Notes: generated from the sequence alone by a model not told the origin. DNA of 64,000 bases from Methylobacterium amylolyticum (GCF_030700245.1 NZ_JAUYZI010000019.1:48046-112045); one strand, 5' to 3'. Shown: positions 22,780-31,013, counted from the first letter of the stretch. Made by a program: numbers and translations.

Positions 22780-24981
22780 TCAAGCGAGAGCGTAAACGTC
22801 TGTATATAATTTCTTCAAATGTTCATCTGACATGTCTACGATTGGCTCATACATGAATGAATTTAAATGAATGTTCTCAGGGGTCATGAGCAATACCCTG
22901 TCGAGCGTACTTGTTTCACCCCAGTTCGGATTATCTTTTTTAAACCTAGCTGCCAAAGCATAAGTTTGATTATGAGTAATAGTACTTGGATAGGCTTTGT
23001 CTTTAATCTTACTGATCATAAATTGCTCGGCCTTGAGCCGGGTGGCTATCGCAAGCACAATCTTATTCTCAAAATTGATTCCGGTTGGAGCGACAAGACA
23101 ATTTTTGGCTTGTTTCTCTATGACATCATATACAATTTCGTTTGGATTGTTGGATGAACACGTCTTTTTACAGACATCGTGATAAATTCTGTCCAGTTCT
23201 CCGACTGTTATGGAGGTAGTATCGGCCTTCCAATGCAGAAGAGACGTTAGTTTTTCAAACTTTTCGTCGTTCTCACCCTCACAATACTCTACGAGGTTGC
23301 GAACAAACGGTATAGATGCAATTTTCTTCTTTGGGTCTTTGTCAAAGTTCTCTTTCCAATCTTTAACGAACACGTTGCGAATACCGATTGCCTGCTGCAA
23401 CTTTATGCCAGACGAATCTTTTGTCGCCATGAGACAATGATTATATTTTACAAATCTGCTCTCGATTGTTCGAAAGAAATCAAAATTGTGAGTCATAATG
23501 ATCTGTTTAAAAAGACCGCCCTCATTTATATCCTTAAGATATTGAATGATGGCGTACTTATTCTGGTAATCGAAGGAGTCAGCAATATCATCCACAACAA
23601 CAAGCGTTTCTTGCTGCGCTTTGCGTCTCGCTTCGATTTCAAACAGGACATTCAAAATATAAAATGCTCGCTTCTCGCCAGTACTCAAGGCTTTGAGAAG
23701 TTCTTTGCGACCAATTTCAACCGTATCTGATCCATCTTTATAGACAAATCCCAAGTCAATCATCGCTTTTTGTCCGAGCATGACTGCGATACGGTTCTTA
23801 GCTTCTAGCTTAAAGGGGACAAAAAACCTGTTATTAAATTCTTCAATGACTCGCTCCCATAATGTGCGCTGCTTTCTGGCTTCCTCTTCAATCTCACCTC
23901 TACGCTGCAATGCGTCTGAGTATTTTTTCATTAATTCTGTATAAGCTTCATAATTTGCCCGAAGATATGACTTCAGAATATCTTCCTTAAATTTTTCGAG
24001 GTTTATGAGATGAGATAGCAGTGTTACATTATCCTGCATATACTGCACAAAATCACGCAGGTTGACGTTTTTTGCCAGCGCTTTAGCTACATCATCGAAC
24101 TTTTTTCTAAGATCTTTGTCCGTTAAGATCGCCTCTTTCTCTCCAGCAATAATCTGTTCTAACTCTCTTTCGGTTGATATTTCGACCGTTTTGCCATTCG
24201 CATTCAGTTTTACTGTATGCTTAGCACTAAAAAAGCCATTGGCGGCGAGGCTTCTAGCAATCTCGCCTGCATTGTAATAATCAAAAGTGCCGCGTCTAAA
24301 ATATGTTGAGGCATCAAGAAGGTTGTTGTACCTGTGTACGTAGTCTTCGACAAGAGATTTCAAGTTCTTTGTGTTCAGCGCAGCCAAAACTTTATCGTCG
24401 AAAATCTTGTCATAAGCTACGCTTGCAAAAGGAGTTTCTTTTTGAGCGTCAACTTCAGTCCTAATTCGTACAAGAGCATTGTAGAAATTGTCTGACGTTC
24501 GCGTAAAGGCGGAGGATATTTCCTGTTCAATATCCTTCTTCGAACCGGATTGCTGCTTAATAAGATTGATCAGATTCGCTTTTGAACTTTCAATCTCAGA
24601 GTCTAACCGAGCATATTCTCTGCGCAGATTCGCATCGACTAGAAGAGTAGAAGTTTTTTCAGTGTGGCCAAGTTCTTCGTCGTATGGTTTGACGACCAAG
24701 ATCGACTCAGGCTTCAACTCCTTGCCAGTTGAGTCCAAGACGCTTCGGACGGTTTGGCGGTCGGGGAAAATGCGATCTTGTGACCGGCGCCCATTAGCGA
24801 GGTCATTGAACGTTTCGGCAAATGACGACTTCATAGCGCCGTTTGGCGCGTACAAAGCGTAAGCACGACTCTGAGAAAAATCGAAAGTCTGCTTGAGGGA
24901 CCTAATCCCGTAGCAGTTCTCAAGTTCGATTTTGATCCGGTCCATGACGTACCCTAGGCGCAGTCGGTAGGCTACGTTCAT
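22780..24981 (-). CDS. ABC/AAA-type ATPase of the PrrC/RloC-like group, putative phage defence
   Basis: This 733-residue protein has the split ATPase layout of SMC/RecN-like and anticodon-nuclease-linked ATPases. The Walker A is a variant, APNGAMKSS (residues 45-53). Charged helical, probably coiled-coil sequence fills about 100-385. The ABC signature LSTGEKR is at 432-438, Walker B VVVDD at 461-465 and the H-loop MTHNF at 496-500. The C-terminal 230 residues belong to no domain I can name; they contain R561-x3-E565 and H583, reminiscent of the Arg-Glu-His triad of PrrC and RloC. ATG at 24981 has AGGAG 7 nt upstream. Codon use is AT-rich, unlike the neighbours. The defence role is inferred from the family and the mobile context. 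Confidence 0.82.
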   Translation of the reverse strand: MNVAYRLRLGYVMDRIKIELENCYGIRSLKQTFDFSQSRAYALYAPNGAMKSSFAETFNDLANGRRSQDRIFPDRQTVRSVLDSTGKELKPESILVVKPYDEELGHTEKTSTLLVDANLRREYARLDSEIESSKANLINLIKQQSGSKKDIEQEISSAFTRTSDNFYNALVRIRTEVDAQKETPFASVAYDKIFDDKVLAALNTKNLKSLVEDYVHRYNNLLDASTYFRRGTFDYYNAGEIARSLAANGFFSAKHTVKLNANGKTVEISTERELEQIIAGEKEAILTDKDLRKKFDDVAKALAKNVNLRDFVQYMQDNVTLLSHLINLEKFKEDILKSYLRANYEAYTELMKKYSDALQRRGEIEEEARKQRTLWERVIEEFNNRFFVPFKLEAKNRIAVMLGQKAMIDLGFVYKDGSDTVEIGRKELLKALSTGEKRAFYILNVLFEIEARRKAQQETLVVVDDIADSFDYQNKYAIIQYLKDINEGGLFKQIIMTHNFDFFRTIESRFVKYNHCLMATKDSSGIKLQQAIGIRNVFVKDWKENFDKDPKKKIASIPFVRNLVEYCEGENDEKFEKLTSLLHWKADTTSITVGELDRIYHDVCKKTCSSNNPNEIVYDVIEKQAKNCLVAPTGINFENKIVLAIATRLKAEQFMISKIKDKAYPSTITHNQTYALAARFKKDNPNWGETSTLDRVLLMTPENIHLNSFMYEPIVDMSDEHLKKLYTDVYALA

Positions 24982-25026
24982 AGCCTATCTCCTAGGAGCC
25001 ACAGCGCAAAGTGGGCGGTCGCCCAC
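24968..25026 (-). promoter_or_regulatory. Palindromes around the start of the island ATPase
   Basis: Three symmetric elements lie in the leader. GTGGGCG-GT-CGCCCAC (25011-25026) is GC-rich and could be an operator. CTCCTAGGAG (24989-24998) is a perfect palindrome that includes the AGGAG ribosome binding site. TAGGCTA/TAGCCTA (24968-24974 and 24981-24987) flanks the start codon with a 6-nt loop, so the mRNA could fold over its own start. Together they suggest repression and translational control. Confidence 0.45.
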
Positions 25027-25056
25027 ACGGGAAATGACGCAGTCTTTGCTATGGAA

Positions 25057-25072
25057 AGTGCATAATCGCCCC
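25057..25072 (-). repeat. Right terminal inverted repeat of the island
   Basis: Read on the minus strand this is GGGGCGATTATGCACT, the partner of the left end; the perfect core GTGCATAAT lies at 25058-25066. It abuts the second AAAATAAT. Confidence 0.72.
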
Positions 25073-25080
25073 AAAATAAT
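25073..25080. repeat. Target-site duplication, right copy (AAAATAAT)
   Basis: This is the second copy of the 8-bp repeat at 22616-22623. Its last T forms part of the stop codon (TCA on the plus strand) of the leftward Anbu gene, so both flanking genes kept their native ends after insertion. Confidence 0.75.
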
Positions 25081-25829
25081 CAGGTCGGCGCCGGCCCGTA
25101 GGGCGGGCGCGGTATCGCCCGGTGGGCGGCCCGGAGCGCGGCCGACCAGCGCTCGCGCAGGTCGTGGAAGTAGCCCTCGCCGGCCTCGATCCGGTGATTC
25201 ACCTCCAGGACGAGGGCGCCGCGGCGGGCGAGTGCGATGTCGATCGGCAGGCCGACGCCGAGGTTCGAGCGCATGGTCGAGTCCATCGACACGAGGCTGA
25301 CCTTGAGGGCGTCGTAGAGGTCGGTCTGGAATTTCACCGCCCGGTCGAGGATCGGCTTGCCGTACTTGTGCTCGCCGATCTGCAGGAAGGGGGCGTCGGT
25401 CGAGCACTCGATGAAGTTGCCGGCCGAGTAGATCAGGAACAGCCGCATCGGCTCCGTGCCGATCTGGCCGCCGAACAGCAGCGAGATCGAGAAGCGGATG
25501 CTGGCCGCCTCGAAGCCCTTCTGCTCGATCGACCGCACCCGGCGGATCGCCCGGCCGATGAGCTGGGCCGCCTGGAACATCGTCGGCGCCTCGACGAGCC
25601 TCTGCGCCGGCTCGCCCTCCTCGCCCGGCACCCCCTCCTGGAGCAGGCTGAGGACCGACTGGGTGATCGACAGGTTGCCGGCCGAGGCCAGCATCATCAC
25701 CCGCTCGCCGGGGACGTTGAAGTGGTGGAGCTTGCGGTAGGTCGAGATGTCGTCGAGCCCCGCATTGGTGCGGGTGTCGGCAACCATCACGAGACCGTCC
25801 TCGACCAGGACACCGACGCAGTAGGTCAT
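25080..25829 (-). CDS. Anbu, proteasome-like peptidase (ancestral beta subunit)
   Basis: This 249-residue Ntn-hydrolase is of the proteasome beta/HslV fold. The start is the ATG at 25829: after Met removal the N-terminal nucleophile is Thr1 (MTYCVG), with Asp17 (VADTRT) and Lys32 (YRK) in the positions expected for the proteasomal active site. The later segments FLIYSAGNFIECSTDAPFLQIGEHKYGKPILDR and SNLGVGLPID fit the Anbu family. It is the last gene of a leftward operon with transglutaminase-like, alpha-E and ATP-grasp genes, a combination known to accompany Anbu. Its substrate is not established. Confidence 0.93.
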   Translation of the reverse strand: MTYCVGVLVEDGLVMVADTRTNAGLDDISTYRKLHHFNVPGERVMMLASAGNLSITQSVLSLLQEGVPGEEGEPAQRLVEAPTMFQAAQLIGRAIRRVRSIEQKGFEAASIRFSISLLFGGQIGTEPMRLFLIYSAGNFIECSTDAPFLQIGEHKYGKPILDRAVKFQTDLYDALKVSLVSMDSTMRSNLGVGLPIDIALARRGALVLEVNHRIEAGEGYFHDLRERWSAALRAAHRAIPRPPYGPAPT

Positions 25830-25894
25830 GGCTACGGGCTCTCTTCGCGCTCTCGCGGAGGGTTCGGCCGTCCGCGACGCCCGAGTCCCAAACA

Positions 25895-26722
25895 CTAGGA
25901 TTGGGCGGCGGCCCTGCCTTGCTCGACGCGCAGCTTCACGTCCAGCGTCTCGGTGCCGCCGCCGGTGCGGCTGCCGCGGATCGGGGCGGCGCCGAGGTAG
26001 TCGAGCCCGACCGCCACGCGGATGCAGCCGTCCGCCGGGCTCACATCGAAGGCCGGGTCGAAGGCGACCCAGCCGAGGCCGGGCACCAGCCCCTCGGCCC
26101 AGCCGTGCGGTGCCTCGATCTCCGCCTCCCCGGCGCCGGGGGAGCGGTAGCCCGAGACGTAGCGGGCGGGGATGCCGACGTGGCGCGCGGCCGCGATGAA
26201 GACGTGGGCGAGGTCCTGGCAATTGCCCTTGGCCGCCCCGAAAGCCTTGCCCGCCGGCACGGAAGCGGTGGCGGGGCCCGGCTCGAAGGCGACCGCCTCG
26301 TGGACCGCGCCCATCAGGCGGTGCAGCACCGAGAGCGGTGCCGGATCGCCGGTGCGGGCCGTCGCCTCGGCGAACGCGTTCAGTTCGGGCGAGGCGGCGC
26401 AGAAGTCGCTGTCGCGCAGGTAGAATTGGTCGGGCAGGCGCTCCACCGCACCGCGCACCACGCCGTGGGTGTCGTCGGTGTCGGCTTCCCCGGTGACACG
26501 GATGACCAGCGCGTCCGACGGCTCGTCCGGCGTGAACCAGTGGACCACGTTGCCGAAGCCGTCCTCGCGCTCGGTCAGCCGCCCGTCCACGGAGGTGTCG
26601 ATCCGCCAGCGCCGCACGTGCTGGCCGTCGTGGTCGCGCGGGGTCAGGCGCAGGACCTGGATCAGGCCGCGCGCCGGTTGCTCGTAGGTGTAGATGGTCT
26701 CGTGGACCACGCGGATGCGCAT
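25895..26722 (-). CDS. Transglutaminase-like cysteine protease of the Anbu operon
   Basis: From the ATG at 26722 this is a 275-residue protein with an N-terminal beta domain (MRIRVVHETIYTYEQPARG) and a transglutaminase-like papain fold. The probable triad is Cys168 (KGNCQDLAH), His206 (APHGWAE) and Asp222 (AFDPA), and all are present. An in-frame start 21 codons upstream exists but reads through sequence unlike the family. It lies between the alpha-E gene (85 bp upstream) and the Anbu gene (65 bp downstream). It may be a protease, amidase or cross-linking enzyme. Confidence 0.9.
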   Translation of the reverse strand: MRIRVVHETIYTYEQPARGLIQVLRLTPRDHDGQHVRRWRIDTSVDGRLTEREDGFGNVVHWFTPDEPSDALVIRVTGEADTDDTHGVVRGAVERLPDQFYLRDSDFCAASPELNAFAEATARTGDPAPLSVLHRLMGAVHEAVAFEPGPATASVPAGKAFGAAKGNCQDLAHVFIAAARHVGIPARYVSGYRSPGAGEAEIEAPHGWAEGLVPGLGWVAFDPAFDVSPADGCIRVAVGLDYLGAAPIRGSRTGGGTETLDVKLRVEQGRAAAQS

Positions 26723-26807
26723 GCGCCTGCCCGTCGCTTCGATCGCGGGGGAGAACGGCCGCGCGACCGCGCCCGCCGGACCCACCCCGTCCGAGTCCCA
26801 AGGAAAA

Positions 26808-27755
26808 TCAGCCGACCAGATACTGCTTGGCGATGGCCTCGCCCACCCCGTTGTTCTCGCCGATGAACGCCTCGACGAACTCGTGCAGGCCGGTGGCGAA
26901 CACCCGGTCGATGTCCTCGCTCTCCAGCTTGGCGAGCATGTTGCCGGCGAGCCGCTGGCTCGGCCCCCGGCGTCCGTAGGCGTCGGCGATCAGGTCGAGA
27001 TACTCGACGATGACGCCGTAGCAGTTGGCGAACGAGCGCGGCATCTGCTTGTTGAGGATCAGCAGGTCGGCCACCAGCAGCGGCTTCACGCTCTCCCGGT
27101 AGACCCAATGATAGGCGTTGAAGGCGGAGACCTCCCGCAGGATCGTCGTCCACTGGAAGTAGTCGAGGCTGCCGCCGACCCGCTCGTCGTGCGGCAGCAG
27201 GATCTGGTACTTCACGTCGAGGATGCGGGCGGTGTTGTCGGCCCGCTCGATTGCGGTGCCGAGGCGCGTGAACCAGAACGCGTCGTTGCGCAGCATCGTG
27301 CGGAAGGCCGAGCCGTCGTAGGTCAGCGAGACGGTCTTCACCCAGTCGAGGAAGCGGCCGAACTCGTCGCGGCTGAGTTCGCGGCCCGCGTAGTTGCGCA
27401 ATTCCAGCCACGCGCCGTTGATCGCGTCCCACATCTCGGTGGTGAGCGCCGTGCGCACCGAGCGGGCGTTCTCGCGGGCCGCCTCGATGCACGAGCGGAT
27501 CGAGGACGGGTTGTGCGGGCTGAAGGCGAGGAAGTCGCAGACCGTGTCGGCGTTGACCGCGCTGTAGTGCAGCCGGAACGCGTCCGGGTCACCGGCCGAG
27601 GCGAGCGCCGATTCCCACTCGTTGGTCTCGCCGCCGCCGTAGCTTGTCGGCAGCGAGGCGAGGCGGTGGGCGGCGTCGAGGATGCGCGCCACGAAATCGG
27701 CGCGCTCGACGTAGCGCGAGAGCCAGTAGAGGTTGTCGGCGGTCCTGGAGAGCAT
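26808..27755 (-). CDS. Alpha-E domain-containing protein
   Basis: The 315-residue, largely alpha-helical protein starts MLSRTADNLYWLSRYVERAD, the hallmark of the alpha-E family, with repeated Arg/Glu-rich helices (AIERADNTARILDVKYQILLP). Length is normal. Alpha-E proteins typically occur with circularly permuted ATP-grasp and transglutaminase-like genes, and all are adjacent here. They are thought to take part in a peptide-tagging or synthesis pathway, but no reaction is established to my knowledge. Confidence 0.92.
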   Translation of the reverse strand: MLSRTADNLYWLSRYVERADFVARILDAAHRLASLPTSYGGGETNEWESALASAGDPDAFRLHYSAVNADTVCDFLAFSPHNPSSIRSCIEAARENARSVRTALTTEMWDAINGAWLELRNYAGRELSRDEFGRFLDWVKTVSLTYDGSAFRTMLRNDAFWFTRLGTAIERADNTARILDVKYQILLPHDERVGGSLDYFQWTTILREVSAFNAYHWVYRESVKPLLVADLLILNKQMPRSFANCYGVIVEYLDLIADAYGRRGPSQRLAGNMLAKLESEDIDRVFATGLHEFVEAFIGENNGVGEAIAKQYLVG

Positions 27756-27817
27756 GCTCTTTCAACCCAGTCGTCCGGGCCCGTCGGCCGCGGAGCGGAG
27801 ATCCTCGCGGCGGTCGG

Positions 27818-29254
27818 TCAGGCGTCGAGCACCCAGGTATCCTTGGTGCCGCCGCCCTGGCTGGAATTGACCACAAGCGAGCCCTCCTTGAGTGCGACCC
27901 GGGTGAGGCCGCCGGGGACGATCCGGATCTCGTCGGCGCCGCAGAGCACGAAGGGCCGCAGGTCGACGTGGCGGGGCGCGACGCCCGAGGCGACGAAAGT
28001 CGGGCAGGTGGAGAGCGACAAGGTCGGCTGGGCGATGAAGCCGTCGGGGGCGTGGCGCAGCCGCTTGGCGAACTCCTCGACCTCGCGCTTGGTGGCGTGC
28101 GGGCCGACCAGCATGCCGTAGCCGCCCGAGCCGTTGACCTCCTTGACCACCAGCTCGGAGAGGTTGTCCATCACGTAGGCGAACGCGTCCTTCTCGCGGC
28201 AGCGATAGGTCGGCACGTTGTGCAGGATCGGCTCCTCGCCGGTGAAGAACTTCACCAGATCCGGCATGTAGCTGTAGACGGCCTTGTCGTCGGAGATGCC
28301 TGTGCCGACGGCGTTGGCGAGCGTCACGGAGCCGCGCTCGTAGGCGTTCATCAGGCCGGGCACGCCCAGCACCGAGTCCGGCCGGAACACGAGCGGGTCG
28401 AGGAAGTCGTCGTCGAGGCGGCGGTAGATCACGTCGACCCGGCGGGGGCCCTCGGTGGTGCGCATGTACACCACGTCGTCCTTGGTGAAGAGGTCGGAGG
28501 CCTCCACCAGCTCGACGCCGAGCTTGTCGGCCAGGAACGAGTGCTCGTAGAAGGCCGAGTTGTAGCGGCCGGGGGTGAGCAGCACCACGGTCGGGTCGCG
28601 GGTGGCCGAGCCCGGCGCGAGGCTGCGGAGCGTCGCGAGCAGGGCGTCGGGATAGTTCTCCACGGGCGCGACCCGGTGCTTGGAGAACAGGTCCGGGAAG
28701 AGCCGCAGCATCACCTCCCGGTTCTCCAGCATGTAGGACACGCCCGACGGGATCCGGGCGTTGTCCTCGAGGACGAAGAAGTCCTTCTCGCCGGTGCGGA
28801 CGATGTCGATGCCGGCGACATGGACGTAGAGGTCGTGCGGCACCCGGAACGCCCGCATCTCCATGCGGTAGTGGGCGTTGCGGTAGACGAGGTCGGCGGG
28901 GATGATCCCGGCCTTGATGCAGTCCTGCGCGCCGTAGACGTCCTTCAGGAACAGGTTGATGGCGGTGACCCGCTGCTTCAGCCCCCGCTCCAGGAAATCC
29001 CACTCCGGCCGGGTGATCACCCGGGGGATGATGTCGAACGGGATCAGCCGCTCGGTCGACTCGGTGTCGCCGTAGACCGCGAAGGTGATGCCGATGCGCC
29101 GGAACAGCAGCTCGGCCTGGCTGCGGCGGGTGTTGAAGTGCTCGGGCGGAGTCGCGTCGAGCCACGACTTGAGCTGGCCGTAGGCCTCGCGGATCGCGGC
29201 CGGGTCGGTCCCGCCGCCGAGGCCGTTCATCTCGTCGAAGGCGGTCAGCGCCAT
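27818..29254 (-). CDS. Circularly permuted ATP-grasp (type 2) protein
   Basis: This 478-residue protein begins MALTAFDEMNGLGGGTDPAA and has the family motifs LIPFDIIPRVIT, FFVLEDNARIPSGVSYMLENREVM, LLTPGRYNSAFYEHSFLA, VDVIYRRLDDDFLDPL and VNGSGGYGMLVGP, plus the C-terminal VNSSQGGGTKDTWVLD. It is an ATP-dependent ligase by fold, probably forming an amide bond. It heads the four-gene Anbu operon (ATP-grasp, alpha-E, transglutaminase, Anbu, reading leftward). Confidence 0.93.
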   Translation of the reverse strand: MALTAFDEMNGLGGGTDPAAIREAYGQLKSWLDATPPEHFNTRRSQAELLFRRIGITFAVYGDTESTERLIPFDIIPRVITRPEWDFLERGLKQRVTAINLFLKDVYGAQDCIKAGIIPADLVYRNAHYRMEMRAFRVPHDLYVHVAGIDIVRTGEKDFFVLEDNARIPSGVSYMLENREVMLRLFPDLFSKHRVAPVENYPDALLATLRSLAPGSATRDPTVVLLTPGRYNSAFYEHSFLADKLGVELVEASDLFTKDDVVYMRTTEGPRRVDVIYRRLDDDFLDPLVFRPDSVLGVPGLMNAYERGSVTLANAVGTGISDDKAVYSYMPDLVKFFTGEEPILHNVPTYRCREKDAFAYVMDNLSELVVKEVNGSGGYGMLVGPHATKREVEEFAKRLRHAPDGFIAQPTLSLSTCPTFVASGVAPRHVDLRPFVLCGADEIRIVPGGLTRVALKEGSLVVNSSQGGGTKDTWVLDA

Positions 29255-29399
29255 GTCCGTCTCACTCCCTCACCGCCCGTCCCGAGGCAAGACACGCGCC
29301 ACCGGGTCGATCCGAGCCCGCCGCCGTTCGGCGTGTCGGGCGTCGGAAGAACTACAGGGCTTAGCGGAGTGCCGACATCGCTCAAGGCGGCGCGGCGCG

Positions 29400-30176
29400 T
29401 CAGATCAGCTTCAGCCCTTTCAGGCTGGCGTGACCGTTACGCCCGAGGATCACGTGGTCGTGCACCACGATCCTGAGCGGCGCCAGCACAGCGACGATCT
29501 CGCGGGTCATCGCGATATCGGCGGTGGAGGGCGCGGGGTCGCCGGACGGATGGTTGTGGGCGAGGATGATCGCGGTGGCCGACAGCTCCAGCGCCCGCCG
29601 CGCCACCTCGCGGGGGTAGACGGGGGTATGGTCGACGGTGCCGCGCCCCTGCACCTCGTCGGCGATCAGGTGGTTGCGCTTGTCGAGGAACAGCACGCGG
29701 AACTCCTCGCGCGGTGCGAAGGCCATGGTCGCGCGCAGGTACTCGGACAGGGCCGCCCAGGAGGTCAGCAGCTCGCGCTCGCGGATCGCGCCGCGGGCGA
29801 GCCGGCGCCCGGCGGCCTCGATCAGCTTCAGGTCGGACACGACGCCCGCGCCAATGCCCTCGACCTCCATCAGACGGGCCGGCTCGGCGCTGACCACCTC
29901 TGCGAAGCTGCCGAAGCGGCGCACCAGCGCCTTGGCCAGCGGCTTCACGTCCCGGCGGGGAATCGCCCGGAACAGGACGAGTTCGAGGAGTTCGTAGTCC
30001 GGAAGCGCCTCGCCGCCGGCGGCGGCGAATTTTTCCCGGAGCCGGTCCCGGTGGCCGTGATAGTGCGGCGGCTCCTTCGAGGCCGGAAGGGCGGTCGGTG
30101 GAGGCGCCGCGATCGGGGCGGGCGCGGCGCTCTCCGCGAACAGCCCCGCCTCGACGTCTCCGGGAGGCCGCGGCAC
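29400..30176 (-). CDS. radC: RadC-family JAMM/MPN protein
   Basis: The 258-residue protein has an N-terminal helix-hairpin-helix region ([23 protein letters not shown], then EVEGIGAG) and a C-terminal JAMM domain with the metal-binding motif [15 protein letters not shown]. This is the normal RadC/UPF0758 arrangement. The historical link to DNA repair is doubtful; a metal-dependent hydrolase activity is implied by the motif. It lies 6 bp downstream of map on the same strand. Confidence 0.92.
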   Translation of the reverse strand: MPRPPGDVEAGLFAESAAPAPIAAPPPTALPASKEPPHYHGHRDRLREKFAAAGGEALPDYELLELVLFRAIPRRDVKPLAKALVRRFGSFAEVVSAEPARLMEVEGIGAGVVSDLKLIEAAGRRLARGAIRERELLTSWAALSEYLRATMAFAPREEFRVLFLDKRNHLIADEVQGRGTVDHTPVYPREVARRALELSATAIILAHNHPSGDPAPSTADIAMTREIVAVLAPLRIVVHDHVILGRNGHASLKGLKLI

Positions 30177-30182
30177 GGCGGG

Positions 30183-31013
30183 TCAGGCCGCGGGGTTGAC
30201 GGGCTGATGAAGGCCCTTCGGCGACTCGGTAAAAATCTCGACGCCGGTCTCGGTCACGGCGACCGTGTGCTCAAACTGGGCCGAGAGCGAGCGATCGCGG
30301 GTCACCGCCGTCCAGCCGTCGCCGAGCACCTTCACCGCCGGGCGGCCGAGGTTGATCATCGGCTCGATGGTGAAGAACTGTCCGGGCTTCAGCGGCACGT
30401 CGTAGCTCGCCTCGACGTAGTGCAGGATGGTCGGCGCGTCGTGGTAGCTGCGCCCGAGCCCGTGGCCGCAGAAATCGCGCACCACCGAGCAGCGCTCGGC
30501 CTCGGCGAAGGTCTGGATGGCGCGGCCGATGTCGTTGGTCGAGCCGCCGGGCTTCACCGCCGCGACGCCGCGCATCAGCGCCTCGTAGGTGATCTCGCAC
30601 AGGCGCTGCGCCCTGCGCGGCACCTCGCCGACATAGGCCATGCGGCTCGAATCACCGTGCCAGCCGTCGAGGATCAGGCAGATGTCGAGGTTGACGATGT
30701 CGCCCTCGCGCAGGGGCTTGTCGTTGGGGATGCCGTGGCAGACCACGTGGTTGATCGAGGTGCAGATCGATTTCGGGTAGCCGCGGTAGAGCAGCGAGGC
30801 CGGGTAGGCGCCGTGGTCCATGGCGAACTCGTAGGCGAGCTTGTCGAGCGCCTCGGTGGTGACGCCGGGCTGCGTCGCCTCCATCAGCAGGTCGAGGGCC
30901 TCGGCGGTGAGGCGGCCGGCGCGGCGCATGCCGACGAAATCCTCGGGGCCGTGGATCGGCGGCTCCGGGGCGCGGCGCTGGGCCTGCGCGCTCGCCTGTT
31001 CCTGCTGCATCAT
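30183..31013 (-). CDS. map: Methionine aminopeptidase, type I
   Basis: This 276-residue enzyme removes the initiator methionine from new proteins. The pita-bread fold metal ligands are all present: Asp in VNLDICLILDGWHGDSSRM (two), His in GHGLGRSYH, Glu in FTIEPM and Glu in AQFEHTVAVTE. A polar N-terminal extension of about 20 residues precedes the catalytic domain. Two adjacent ATGs (31013 and 31010) are equally good starts. A 201-bp divergent gap, in which I see no gene, separates it from the zinc-finger gene. Confidence 0.97.
   Translation of the reverse strand: MMQQEQASAQAQRRAPEPPIHGPEDFVGMRRAGRLTAEALDLLMEATQPGVTTEALDKLAYEFAMDHGAYPASLLYRGYPKSICTSINHVVCHGIPNDKPLREGDIVNLDICLILDGWHGDSSRMAYVGEVPRRAQRLCEITYEALMRGVAAVKPGGSTNDIGRAIQTFAEAERCSVVRDFCGHGLGRSYHDAPTILHYVEASYDVPLKPGQFFTIEPMINLGRPAVKVLGDGWTAVTRDRSLSAQFEHTVAVTETGVEIFTESPKGLHQPVNPAA

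Larger units (their letters stand above)
22624..25072. mobile_element. Transposon-like AT-rich island carrying a PrrC-like ATPase, no transposase
   Basis: This 2449-bp segment has far lower GC than its roughly 72% GC surroundings. It is bounded by imperfect terminal inverted repeats: GGCTATTATGCACT at the left and, on the other strand, GGGGCGATTATGCACT at the right. Outside both ends is the same 8-bp sequence AAAATAAT. Inside are only a large ATPase gene and a 39-codon ORF. No transposase, recombinase or integrase is visible, so it is probably a non-autonomous cargo element moved in trans. IS1595-, ISL3- and IS66-type elements make 8-bp duplications, but I cannot assign a family. Confidence 0.75.

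Noticed and set aside
22624..25072. A transposase, integrase or second restriction-type gene inside the AT-rich island
   Set aside because: Both strands were read. Apart from the ATPase and the 39-codon ORF, only short frames antisense to the ATPase are present, without motifs.
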